Positions 38,237 to 48,655 of a stretch of 64,000 bases of DNA are shown here, one piece after another (position 1 is the stretch's first letter; every line of letters begins with the position of its first letter). Origin of the DNA: Epiperipatus broadwayi (lineage: Eukaryota; Onychophora; Udeonychophora; Euonychophora; Peripatidae); the NCBI GenBank assembly GCA_028023455.1, contig JAQFVV010012498.1, forward strand, positions 3,765,797-3,829,796, in the 5' to 3' direction. The notes beneath the pieces are model-generated. The model was given only the letters and a program-made list of their open reading frames with translations. It was not told the DNA's origin and ran no database searches. The position numbers and the translations under genes were made by a program.

Positions 38237-38797
38237 TTATTAATTGATATTCTTGGCTATTATTCCATTCTGCTTCTACTTATTCTTAGTCTGTTTTCAG
38301 CTTTAAATATATTGTGTTTTTGATGATGCTTTATCAGTTGAATTCTGTTTTTGATTAGTTGAATTATTTTGAGAAGTATATTTTTATTAAAGCTGAAGTT
38401 CGTTGAGATTTTAAATATATAAATTTATTAAAAGAAACTAAATCCAGCCCTATACCATTAGAGAAATCCATAAAATACCAGCCTTTGCCTATTGAAGTAG
38501 AATGTCTGAGTAGGCTGGCAGGAATAATTAGTTTCTTCTCAGATTGGTGATCCTAAGACATATCAGACTATCAGATGCCCCATACCTATTGTAAACTGCT
38601 GCTGCTGCTAAAAATGGGTGAAATTTGATCATGGACCAAGAAGCTGCCACATCAAAATAAATGCTGCCTTTTTACCTTCCATTAAAGACTCCAATTAAAG
38701 TCAACTGGTGAGGACAAAATGTGCATGGAGTGCCCAGCTTATATAAGGTATTCTCAATTAACCCAAAATTTCTTGTATTATATATATATATATATAT
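38234..38797. other. Non-coding DNA with a GC-richer patch
   Basis: The patch at about 38440-38730 is GC-richer and contains (CTG)4 near 38597. It is probably a repeat remnant. No frame. Confidence 0.45.
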
Positions 38798-38880
38798 ACA
38801 AAGATACATTGAAAATATATAGCTTTTAAATATATATATATATATATATTTAAAGCTTAATTTTCAATGTATCTTTCTGT
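38798..38880. repeat. TA-centred palindrome with long arms
   Basis: The left arm TACAAAGATACATTGAAAAT plus AGCTTTAAA-like text pairs with the right arm TTTAAAGCTTAATTTTCAAT plus GTATCTTTCTGTA, around a (TA)n core. The arms are about 33 bp with three or four differences. Confidence 0.82.
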
Positions 38881-39354
38881 AATTATCCAATGCCTAAATT
38901 TCTATTATAAAAAAATTGTAACTTGTGTGCCTTGCTCTCTATCCTTGGATTGATATTTTTATATTTTGCTAATTTATCTTATGTCCTTTATTATGGTAGT
39001 GTTCTTAGATAGTGTTCAAATGAGTGAATTATCTATTCCCCCTTTTATTAGTATGCCACAATATTAGTGTGAATAAATGTCTTATAAAATCACTCATTCA
39101 CTGGGCAACTTTATTTCATATATTATTAATCATTTAATACTTATGTTTTTTTAAGAAAGAGATATTTCTCATTCTTTTATATAATGTGAGGACATACACG
39201 AAAGTAATAAGTGAGCTATATAATATAGAGAACTGCATTATTATGTATAATCCGTTTAATCTTGCATCACCCCCACTCCATTTTTTTTATTTAAAATAAC
39301 ATTTTAGTATAATTGTAATGTAATTTGTGAACTGTTAAAGTTGAGGTTGAGATT
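38881..39354. other. AT-rich intergenic DNA
   Basis: No supportable feature. Confidence 0.5.
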
Positions 39355-39510
39355 GTGTGGACCATCTTAAAATTATTTAGGAATTGGTTAAGTGCCTTTA
39401 CTTACTTAGTCACACCCTGTAATATATTTGTTTATGCATATTATATTGTGTGTTACCATTGTAGGTGTTCTGGTTGTTTTGAGGCCTGCTTTAATTTTCT
39501 CCAAGAACTT

Positions 39511-39813
39511 ATGGTTAAGGCCATCTCCTCTTCTTCTTATGGTTCACAGAATAATATGTGCTTGGAAGTTGTACCTAAGAATCTTATGCATAAGGCACTC
39601 AGCCACAGAGTTTTATGGTATTATGCCAGACTCGGATTGATGTGTGATGAAACATTCCATGGATCCATGGTGAAATACCATCCCATTTGCTTTATTTTGT
39701 TATTTATCACTTTATTTTACTTTACAAAGCAACACAGTTTCAACATATCACACTCCTTCTTGTACATCAAACCTCAACTTATACCAACAATTTCTTTTAA
39801 TATTAAATGTTAA
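39511..39813 (+). CDS. Unidentified 100-codon reading frame
   Basis: The open stretch is longer (39355-39813, 152 codons), but its first codon is GTG. The first ATG is at 39511, giving 100 residues. Upstream in the same frame is a cysteine-dense segment (CYHCRCSGC). Around 39460-39680 the DNA is GC-richer and codon use is mixed. The last 50 residues are AT-driven and hydrophobic (ICFILLFITLFYF, a possible membrane segment). No known family is recognised. It may be part of a decayed mobile element or chance. Confidence 0.2.
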   Translation: MVKAISSSSYGSQNNMCLEVVPKNLMHKALSHRVLWYYARLGLMCDETFHGSMVKYHPICFILLFITLFYFTKQHSFNISHSFLYIKPQLIPTISFNIKC

Positions 39814-40281
39814 TATTTCTTTAAATTGCCTGCATCTTAAGCATTTCCATGCATCTATCTCAGTGAATTGTCATTCACACTATTCTTGAAATACAATATA
39901 AGTTCTTTTATCCAATATTAAATGTAGAAATTTAATTAAAACAGATACTTATTGTATTTACTATAGAACTTGTATATCTTGAAATCAGCCTTTCTTCACC
40001 CAATTGTCTTTTACTTAAGCACATTATTATAATATGTTGCATTAACCCAAGAGATAGAGAACCTATAAATTACCAGCCATTTATGTAAATGCAAATTGCA
40101 CTTCATTTATTGTTGTTTTAAATTTACCTTTTAAATGATTTAATGGCACTGTCTAGCTTATCTCTACAATGCTTATGTTTATAATTGTGAAATAAATAAA
40201 CCTATTGAATTTTACTAACTTATTTTGAATATATCTATTTATTTTCTATGATCCACACCATTACCTCAATCTATTTCACAT
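39814..40281. other. AT-rich intergenic DNA
   Basis: No supportable feature. Confidence 0.5.
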
Positions 40282-40306
40282 TATATATATATATATATAT
40301 ATATAT
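40282..40306. repeat. (TA)n tract bordering the nested palindrome
   Basis: A short TA run lies directly outside the left arm of the 40307-40919 palindrome. Confidence 0.93.
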
Positions 40307-40732
40307 AAATGCAAAACCATAAAACAATACAATACTAGATTAAATTCAAAATTTTACCAAAATCCTTACACAACCATGGTTTCATCTACTACAAATAGAC
40401 CTTCTCAAGTGAAAATCAACTTAAAGGAAAACATATATATATATGTTATTCTAATTCATTTCAAAAACCACCTTCCCTTAATATCAAAAGAAGTCTTTAT
40501 AAGATTGATAGCCTCAGAATCAAGGAGTTTTATCATCAAAGTCTCCTTGATTCTGAGGCTATCAATCTTATGAGGATCATCAAAGTCTCCTTGATTCTGA
40601 GACTATCAATCTTATGAGGATCATCAAAGTCTCCTTGATTCTGAGGCTATCAATCTTATGAAGACTTCTTTTGATATTAAGGGAAGGTGGAGTTTGAAAT
40701 GAATTATGGGAAGGTTTGTTTGTTTGTAGGAA

Positions 40733-40793
<61 letters not shown>

Positions 40794-40919
40794 GTTTTCC
40801 TTTAAGTTGATTTTCACTTGAGAAGGTCTATTTGTAGTAGATGAAACCATGGTTGTGTAAGAATTTTGGTAAAATTTTGAATTTAATCTAGTATTGTATT
40901 GTTTTATGGTTTTGCATTT
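40307..40919. mobile_element. Nested palindrome / foldback element (about 613 bp)
   Basis: The outer arms 40307-40435 and 40791-40919 are reverse complements over 129 bp. I saw one mismatch and no indel. An inner palindrome has arms 40453-40527 and 40631-40705 around a different centre (about 40579 against 40613). Inside the inner loop and right arm lies a 44-bp tandem repeat. A (TA)n tract (40735-40793) sits between the inner and outer right arms. The 65-codon frame at 40376-40573 lies across the arms and is not called as a gene. The whole reads as a foldback or composite MITE, or one foldback element inserted in another. Confidence 0.9.
40533..40664 (+). repeat. Three tandem copies of a 44-bp unit
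   Basis: The units at 40533-40576, 40577-40620 and 40621-40664 each begin TCATCAAAGTCTCCTTGATT. They differ at single positions (GGCTAT against GACTAT, and GAGGA against GAAGA). They occupy the loop and the base of the right arm of the inner palindrome. The left arm carries only one reverse-complement copy. Confidence 0.95.
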
Positions 40920-40953
40920 TTATTTTTGCTACTATAGTGTTAGACAGTTTTGG

Positions 40954-40954
<1 letters not shown>

Positions 40955-41043
<89 letters not shown>
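40955..41043. repeat. (TA)n microsatellite at the start of the tandem array
   Basis: An 89-bp TA run whose right edge is the first base of recognisable copy 1 homology. Confidence 0.97.
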
Positions 41044-41046
<3 letters not shown>

Positions 41047-41059
41047 AGCCTAAATTTAA

Positions 41060-41245
41060 AGGGGTGGGGGGTGAAAGGGAAGGAAGAGAAAGCATGAAGA
41101 AAAGTAAATGAAAGAGAGAGAAAAATGATAGAAGGAAGAGAAAGATGATGTAAGAGAGGGAGAGATGATGATAAAAATGATGATGATGACAATATGGAGA
41201 TGAAGATACAGAGATGAGAATTGAGAGAGAGAGATCTAATCTAGA
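41060..41245 (+). repeat. Purine-rich block of unit copy 1
   Basis: The + strand is almost wholly G and A (GAAGG, GAGAG, GATGATG words). This is the short version; copies 2 and 3 carry about 100 bp more. The 86-codon - frame across it (40932-41192) is Ser/Leu/Phe-rich repeat translation. Confidence 0.9.
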
Positions 41246-41382
41246 AACTCTTAATGACTTGACTCAATGGGGTTACAATAAATTTAAGAAAAGAGATGAT
41301 TATCCAGAGATGCAAAATCAGATAGAGACCAAATCCAATACCAATTCAAATATAACTATTATAGCCTATTGATAATCTACTA

Positions 41383-41643
41383 CTAAACAATATAAAAGAT
41401 AATTTTAAAATCATTAGTTAATAGTTTGTGGAATCGGCCTACCATCAGATCACACTCTCTGAATAAGAATAAATTATACTCTGTTTGGAAGGAATTTCTC
41501 ATTAAATTAAAACTAACAAGGCAACAAGAGTAAACAATGTCACGGGTTTTAACACTAAACTCTTGCAAAAAATAAAAGTTTAAGTTGCCTACTAAATAAT
41601 TGCTAAGACGAATAAAGAAGTGAGTGATATCTTGGCTGAACAT
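41383..41643 (-). other. Reading frame shared by array copies, unidentified
   Basis: An 86-codon frame in copy 1. The same frame is open for 64 codons in copy 3 (56329-56523) and is broken by a single TAA in copy 2 (about 48902). The shared text includes LSNYLVGNLNFYF and SFQTEYNLFLFR. Most differences between copies change the residue, which looks like neutral drift, so this is noted but not claimed as a gene. Confidence 0.2.
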
Positions 41644-42905
41644 AAAATAACTACCTTATCATTCAATCATGGAACAATAAACAAAACAAATATTAATTTA
41701 AAAATTTAATGAATCAATTTAAATTTAAACAAATAATGTCCTATTACCCAAGACATAACTTGAGCAAGGAAAAGGACAAGGGTACCTTTTATCATTTCCC
41801 CATTCTCACAAACAACCTACTAAGGACGTTAAATGCAGATGGATTATAATTCTTTACACATATTAAATGATGATCGATAATGTGCAGCCAATGTAAGATA
41901 ATGTGCAGTTTTTAAACAAGAAAATAATAAATACTCTTCTGAAGCATTAATTTTCTACATCTTATTGCATAATCTTCAGTCTGAGAAGATATAATGATAA
42001 CTTAAAATCAATTAATAAATGAGCATTTAATTAAGCACCTGATATAATGTAATTATCTGTAACTGTGATTCAATCTGAGAATCACTTAGATTAGCATGGT
42101 TTTATATAATTTAAACCAGTATCAAGATATATTTCATATACTTTATAATATGTTTATGAACATTTGAACTGAAAATTTTATGAACTGTGGAACTCAAGAC
42201 AATAATATTTTTCATATTAAAGTAAAAAAAAAAAACAGAAATAAAACTTATTGAAATAACAATAATATTGTTTATTAACAACAATATAAGAAAATATTTA
42301 CAAACAAAATTTTGTTATACACATTGCCAATATAGTGCTGGAATCTTTTTACAAATATTTTAACTTTTAAACTCTATTTTTGATTTACAAAAAAATAAAC
42401 AATTTCTCTGGCTACACTTACTGAGTATCCTACTTAAACTCTTTTAAAATTGTTTATCTTGATAAACAAAATAATAAGATAAATAAATATGTACAAGAGT
42501 AAGCAAAGGCTATTTAATACTAAATTCTAATCTCTTTTAACAATCAGAGATTTCAAATCTTTAAACTTCAATTTAAATAGACTAGGCAAATTTAATAATA
42601 TTATGGTGTTATCTAACAATCAGAATAACACACAAATTGGTTTATATTTATAACCCTAAGCTTAACAAATTCTAAGCTGGAATAAGCATATTCAGCATAT
42701 ATTATAAAAAAATACCACTAGTTATACTGACATTACTAATATTATGGCTAGTGATATATTTAAACAAATCTCTAGCTACATTTAAACTAAATTAGACATA
42801 TGGACCACTCACTCATCAGAGGTCATTTATACTCTTTTAAATAATTTCTGTCCACATAAAATTATTACCCTAAGTGTTTTAAAATTAAAGATTTAAAAGG
42901 CTTAC

Positions 42906-43146
42906 AAATACAGCTGTGAAAAATCTGGATGAACAAATTAAAATTAGCATGTGTGAATTGCCACTTATACCATATGTATAATTTAACATACTTAAAAATA
43001 AATAAAAATTATTGTTGGTTGGCTTTTGGATGATAAAACTATCATAACAACACAATTCAAACATTGATATACCTATAAGCATTAAAATAGCTAACATATT
43101 TTGAAGAAGCAAAGCCCTCAAACAAACTTATTTTGTTATCACATAT
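42906..43146 (-). other. Candidate exon in array copy 1 (241 nt)
   Basis: On the - strand the segment is preceded by a pyrimidine-rich TTTGTTTTTTAG and followed by GTAAGC, which would serve as splice acceptor and donor. One frame is open apart from a TAA near the 5' end (ACAAAATAAG, where copy 2 has ACAAAATATG). The translated text is hydrophobic at first (LAILMLIGISMFELCC) and then mixed. See the copy 2 and copy 3 counterparts. Confidence 0.3.
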
Positions 43147-46100
43147 CTAAAAAACAAATGCAATATCACCTACTGTGGTGGAACTAGCATTAATTTATCA
43201 TGGAAGATAGGCCAAACTAAGTAGATATATGTTCTGCAGAGCTGGATACGAAAGTGGTGGCTTTCAAAATACATAACTTTCAGGCAGAAAATAGGATGCC
43301 TGGACCTTATCTACAGTGCGTAAAAGTCACACTAGAAAAAATTATCCTCTCTCGTGGGATTCCAGTACTTCAAAATGTGATTACAATCACTAGAAATACA
43401 AATATGTGGAATATAATAACCCTAAAGAGGAACAATCACTATCACCTCATGGATAAACAATACAATAAGGATGGAGGACATTGTCTACTCCATTAAACAT
43501 ACTCATAATAATCAATAAAGCCTAGCACTGTAAGGTTAACAAATACTAAACTAACAACAATATATTGACTTCACATGAACTAACTAAAGTTGTCACTAAG
43601 ATATTTAAAAAGACAACACATATATTCAATGTAAGACCAACCATGCAAAATTGTGTCAAATGAATAGTAAAAGAATTAATTAAAATTAAATACCTATAAA
43701 AATTCTAGGCAAAGGCATAATGCATACATAATAATATATTAAGTACTAAAGATATAGCGACTAGTGGACTTTAAAAGAATGCAAATTAAATGTGAGAATA
43801 CTAATTCTCAATGCATATAAACACATTTGAAGTTATTATTAATGTAGTAGTTATAAAAAAAATAAATGGAAACTTTCTTATAAACCTCTTTGGCTGACTT
43901 AAAATAAGACTGAGTGAAATACAACCCATACAAATAAACTAAAGACTGAGATAATAAAATCTCTGTGAATGAAATAATCAAATAGAAACCAACTTGTTTA
44001 ATGCTTAATAAATATAATAAAATAAAATTTATCTGAGAATAATGAAATATTTACCCATTCTAATAAACCCATTGATATTTAAATTGTTACATTAGTTTAC
44101 CCGGTATATTTATGCTAATAGTATTACACATATTTTAAAACAAAATATATAGCATAAATATTTTTCTGTTTTTTTTTTTTTAAAACCAATAAAAAAGACA
44201 AGAGAAAAATACAGTAACTTAAGTTCATAGTTTCAGCTCCGAGCTGGTTTTTCCATACTAGACAGGTATATAATTGATAGAGGATAATTTATCTGATGGT
44301 GTTTGAAGCTTCTGGTCAAAACAGTCATAATCGTGGCAATGATTTCAAAAAAAAAAAAAGAAACATGTTTAATAGTTCCTTATACATATTTTTTATAATA
44401 AAACATTGAAAAATATGAATAGGCCAGCACAAGAATAATACGTAAAATAAATTCTTCAGCTGAGAACATTTTTATAAAGATCCTGGGTTTAAATGTGAGA
44501 TAATATAGCTTTTTTTTATTTCCATTATTCCATTTTAAGTGAATGCATTTTTTTTAAAACAATTTTTTTTAAATTATTTCCTTATATAATATTTTAAGAT
44601 ATTTTTCCAAAGAATTTTTCTTTACTCTTCTCAACATAAGAGTAGAATTATTTTACTATTAGAAAATTTCCTCTGTTTAGGAGCTAGGAATAATTGTCAC
44701 AACTTTTAAATAATTGTGAATATAACAGTTCATTATATAGGCAAAAGTTTATCATCAATAATGGTAGTTTATAGTATTTTGTCCAACAGTTACAAAAGTA
44801 GATAATTAATCTATCACATCCAATACATTTTTAAATTGAACATTAGGCAAGGTTAATACTAAAGTATACTAAATGATTGGCAGATAAAATTCATCTTTCC
44901 TTATTTTAGCGCAGTATATTTTTCTCTTTAAAATTATTTTAGAAACAAGCATTATTGTAACAGAAATACGTTGAAATTAAAAATAGGTATCACTAATAAA
45001 TTCTCAGACTTAAAATCAGTTTTAAATACAAGAATATGGACACATGTTTAGCTATAATGAAATTAAAATATAAATGTCTTTCAATTCTCCTCACTTATGT
45101 TTTAGCTTAATTAGATAATTACTAACTCTCCTCCAACTATAATAGTTCAGTACAATAAAGATATTTAGCCATATAGATACTAATGGCTGGTATGCCAATT
45201 TTACTCTCCAGTAAATATAAGTCATGCAATAAAAAAATAGGATAAAAGATGTAAAACTTCTTTTACACATTTTTTTACTATAGTTTTAAAGTTAATAGAA
45301 AGTTGATATCAGAAAATGTTACCTTTTCTTAGCTGTTGCAATTCATAATTTTAAACAATTTAAATAGACTTTTACATACTTTTGCTTAAAAAAAAATTTT
45401 TTTAAAGAAAATTACAACTTGTTTTTTTTTTTGAAGAAAAGAAAAGTTCAGGATTCATGAGCATGCAGCAACACACACTGAACTAAACTATGAATAAAGA
45501 CATGTATTTATATCTGCTAATCTCTACTCCTCCCTGAATTTGTATGTCAATTTCTATTAAAAACCAAAAAAGTTATTTTATATTTAACTTTAACTCTCTT
45601 TTAAATCACCTGGAACTGATCATTGACACAATTGATCTGATTATATGAAAATTATGTGGTTTAACCATTTTTTAATTAGTATGTTAACTATCTGCTCTTA
45701 CATAATATTTAAAATAAAAATATATTACATAAAACAAATAGCAATAAATATAAAAAATTGAACTAGTTTTATTTATCAAAACTTTTTCCAAGTATTTAAT
45801 TATATTTTATTCATTCATTTGTTTTTAATCAATATTGTAATTAAATTATTATTTATTCATTTGCTTCACATATCTCCATACATGCACACACACACAGATG
45901 ACTGTTTAACCTGACCTCTACTAATCACTTACAACTTATTTAAAAAAACTACAAATGAAAATATTTAAAGAATATTACATTAGAAAAGACTTTACAGGTT
46001 AAAGGCTACTTTATATTAACATTTAAATATTATTAGACTGCTTTAATAAAATTTAAAGATTACTTTTAAACCAATTTAATACTAATTATTTTATTTATAA

Positions 46101-46626
46101 TATTAACTTATTTATAGGTTATAAACTAAAAATGAATAAAACAATCATTACTTTATAGTACATTTAATATTATTTATTAATTTAAAAACTATCCCTAATA
46201 TTTCCTTTAAGTAAATTATACTATCTTATATCTCTTATCAAACTAATACCACATGCTATTGAAATATTTACACATAATCATACAAAATTTAATAAATATT
46301 ACAATACTATACATTATTATTATTATAAATAATTCACCATCTAATTAATTTCTTCTATTTTTATCATTATTTTTTTTAAATCAAAAAAATTACAAATAAA
46401 TAGTTAAGCTAAGATAAATTTTAGCACCTGTTGGAGCCAAGTGAAGTTTCACTTATGTATATTTCCCCCATAGTTGGGAGAGAAAAAATATATAAAAATA
46501 GCAATAATTATAATTCAAATATATACACTATTTTTTTTATTAAAATTTAACAGTTAATGGCTAAGTTTTACAAGCATTGTCACTAAATTGCACTATTAGC
46601 TGATTATACTTAGTTTTTGCAAACTT

Positions 46627-46809
46627 CTATATTTTCTTGGGGTAAGATATAAAACTTCTGGCATTGTAAGTGCTTTTTGAATTTAACTCTTTTTTTCTAC
46701 CTTTCATTTCATTAAAGCAACACATCTTAGTAAAGTTTTCTCTAAAACTTGGCCTACTTTTGCATTTAAATTTTGCCTTTGTATTCTTCACTTTTTTTAC
46801 ATAATACAT
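46627..46809 (-). CDS. Basic C-terminal segment in a shifted frame (copy 1)
   Basis: A 60-residue frame overlaps the end of the 223-residue frame by 13 nt and keeps its strongly basic character (KKVKNTKAKFKCKSR, KGRKKEL). That suggests a continuation of the same protein across a frameshift, although the TAA of the main frame is shared with copy 2. The product ends at a TAG at 46627-46629. An alternative is chance in Lys-rich AT DNA. Confidence 0.3.
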   Translation of the reverse strand: MYYVKKVKNTKAKFKCKSRPSFRENFTKMCCFNEMKGRKKELNSKSTYNARSFISYPKKI

Positions 46810-47468
46810 TTTTCTCTAAGAAACTTTATTTCAACCTTCTTGAGTCTCACTTTTGCTATCCTATTCTTTAGTTTTTTATTTCTTGCTGTCTTAAAATAAA
46901 TAACATTGGTCAACATTCTTTTTGCTTTCTTAAATTTATTTTTAACTTTTCCAAAATATATTTCTGGGTTAATCTCTATCTTATGAATATTTACATTAAA
47001 CTTCTTTCTTAACTTGTCTTTAAGCTTTACTTTAATTTTACCAACTTCTTTATTTACCAATTTCACATGTTCTTTAATTATTTCTATATCTGTACTAACT
47101 ATCACTATAGATTGTGTAACTTCTCTGTTTTCTATCTCAATATCAATTAATTTCTCATGTTCTTCAGTTATCTCCTCATCTACACTAAGTATTACTACAG
47201 ATTGTATAACTTCTCTAGTTTTTATCTCAATATCAATTACTTCAATATCTTTATTAACTACTTTACTAATTTCTTGATGATCTTCAGCTTCTTCATAAAC
47301 TAATTCATTTTCTTTATTAGCTTGTTCAACAAATGACTGATGATTCTCACTAGCAGCATCAAGCAATATTTTACTATCTTTCTGAAAATCTTCTAACTGT
47401 AGATCTACTCCATCATCATGTACACTATTATTACTTATTTTAATAAATTCTGAGCTTGTTTTTTTCAT
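46797..47468 (-). CDS. Unknown acidic-repeat-basic protein, main segment (copy 1)
   Basis: This is the longest coherent reading frame in the window that does not arise from simple repeats: 223 residues from the ATG at 47468. The open frame reaches 47486 with a GTG that I do not favour as a start. Residues about 1-75 are acidic (Glu, Asp, Asn, Gln). Residues 78-107 and 108-137 are two tandem 30-residue repeats of the form IDIEI..REV.QS.VI.S.D.EI..EH.KL. Residues about 140-223 are very rich in Lys and Arg (KIKVKLKDKLRKKF, KNKFKKAKRM, KLKNRIAKVRLKKVEIKF), suggesting nucleic-acid or polyanion binding. There is no signal peptide, cysteine motif or enzyme signature. It is flanked in other frames by segments that appear to belong to the same ancestral protein. 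It may be an exon of a decayed or still active gene, or a protein of an unknown mobile element. Confidence 0.45.
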   Translation of the reverse strand: MKKTSSEFIKISNNSVHDDGVDLQLEDFQKDSKILLDAASENHQSFVEQANKENELVYEEAEDHQEISKVVNKDIEVIDIEIKTREVIQSVVILSVDEEITEEHEKLIDIEIENREVTQSIVIVSTDIEIIKEHVKLVNKEVGKIKVKLKDKLRKKFNVNIHKIEINPEIYFGKVKNKFKKAKRMLTNVIYFKTARNKKLKNRIAKVRLKKVEIKFLREKCIM

Positions 47469-47791
47469 TTTTAGTAGAAAAATCACTAGACTTATTAATT
47501 ATCTCTACAGATTTAGGTTCATCCAGCTTTATTTGGTTTAATTTAAGTTCTTGGTTACTTCTACTGATAATGAAGTTCATTTTTTTCTTCTTCCTTAACC
47601 ATCTCCTGTAGCATTTTACCTATGAACTTCCAACGGTCATCAATAGATAACGAACTGTGTAATTCTTCTCTTTCCTTTGAAACTATACCAAGATGAAGCC
47701 ACTGTTTATAAAGTGACCATATCCTCTTGTAATAAACTTCATTATCAAACATCGTAACACAAAAATGAATTAACAATAATAACGTACTCAT
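47440..47791 (-). pseudogene. Candidate gene of array copy 1, 5' part in two frames
   Basis: The first segment is 47791-47561, starting at ATG: 76 residues, hydrophobic near the start (LLLLIHFCVTMF), then YYKRIWSLYKQWLHLG and a charged, helix-like end (KMLQEMVKEEEK). The open frame extends upstream without ATG through VAVVQVVLIV, which could be a membrane segment or the edge of an exon. The second segment is 47580-47440 in another frame, 46 residues, overlapping the first by 20 nt. In copy 2 the second segment runs on in one frame into the text of the third, which shows that copy 1 gained a base in the A-run near 47460. I recognise no family. Confidence 0.45.
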
Positions 47792-48359
47792 TTCCTGATA
47801 TCTCCTAACAATTAAAACAACTTGAACCACAGCAACAATCCCACAATAAGGAACATTTTACTCTCATGACTCCTATCACTATACATTTTGTTCACTTTTA
47901 CATGAGTCTTGGTTTACACATGTTTAAACAAATATTAATAAATAATAATAATAATTTGCTAATACACTTGACTAACAAAACAATAAGCATTAAGTAACAG
48001 ATAATACAGATACTTTAATCACAAAATATCAGTAAATGCAATACAAAATAAAATATTTATTTGTATGAATACTATCCATAAACTACACTTGTCAATCATA
48101 ACACATTGATATTTTTAAATACTTTTCCTTTAAATTATATATGTTAACTCTAATTAGCTTTAAGTAGTTTAAGAACCTACCCTGACTAATTTTATTTTAA
48201 TTAGTAAATTTAAAAAAATCTTTATAAAATTCAAACTACTAGCAAAAATGACTCCAAACAAATTCAACAAAACCTAATAAAGATCCATCAACATCTAAAA
48301 AAAGCTTAAATGACATAAATCAAGGCCTAAACATTGGTTGCCAATTGTAACCTAAATTT

Positions 48360-48655
48360 AAAGGGATGGGGGTGAAGGTGAAGGAAGAGAAAGGATGAAG
48401 ACAAGTAAATGAAGGAGAGAGAAAAATGATAGAAGGAAGAGAAAGATGATGAAAGAGAGGGAGAGATGATGATGAAGAGAGAGATGAAAGAGATGAGAAA
48501 TGAGAGAGATAAAGATGGGATGGAATGAAGTAGAAAGATGATGAAAGAGAGGGAAATATGGTGATGATGAAGATAAATGATGATGATGATAAGATGGAGA
48601 TGTAGATAAGTTACAGAGATGAAAAATGAGAGAGAAAGAGAGAGAGCTAATCTAG
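48360..48655 (+). repeat. Purine-rich block of unit copy 2
   Basis: Nearly 300 bp of G and A on the + strand with GATGATG and GAGAGA words. Internal partial repeats of a GAAAGATGATGAAAGAGAGG phrase are visible. Confidence 0.9.

Larger units (their letters stand above)
41044..48344. repeat. Tandem array, unit copy 1 (about 7.3 kb)
   Basis: It begins with TAGCCTAAATTTAAAGGGG and aligns with copies 2 and 3 throughout by eye. It lacks a purine-rich sub-block that copies 2 and 3 share (48470-48600 in copy 2) and a block of about 33 bp present in copies 2 (near 50000) and 3 (near 57485). It has its own deletion near 44385. It retains the least damaged form of the - strand candidate gene at its right end. 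Confidence 0.93.

Noticed and set aside
47014-47277. 87-codon + frame (and 54505-54744 in copy 2)
   Set aside because: Opposite-strand shadow of the repeat region in the - strand candidate protein. Ser/Ile/Thr-rich with no motif.
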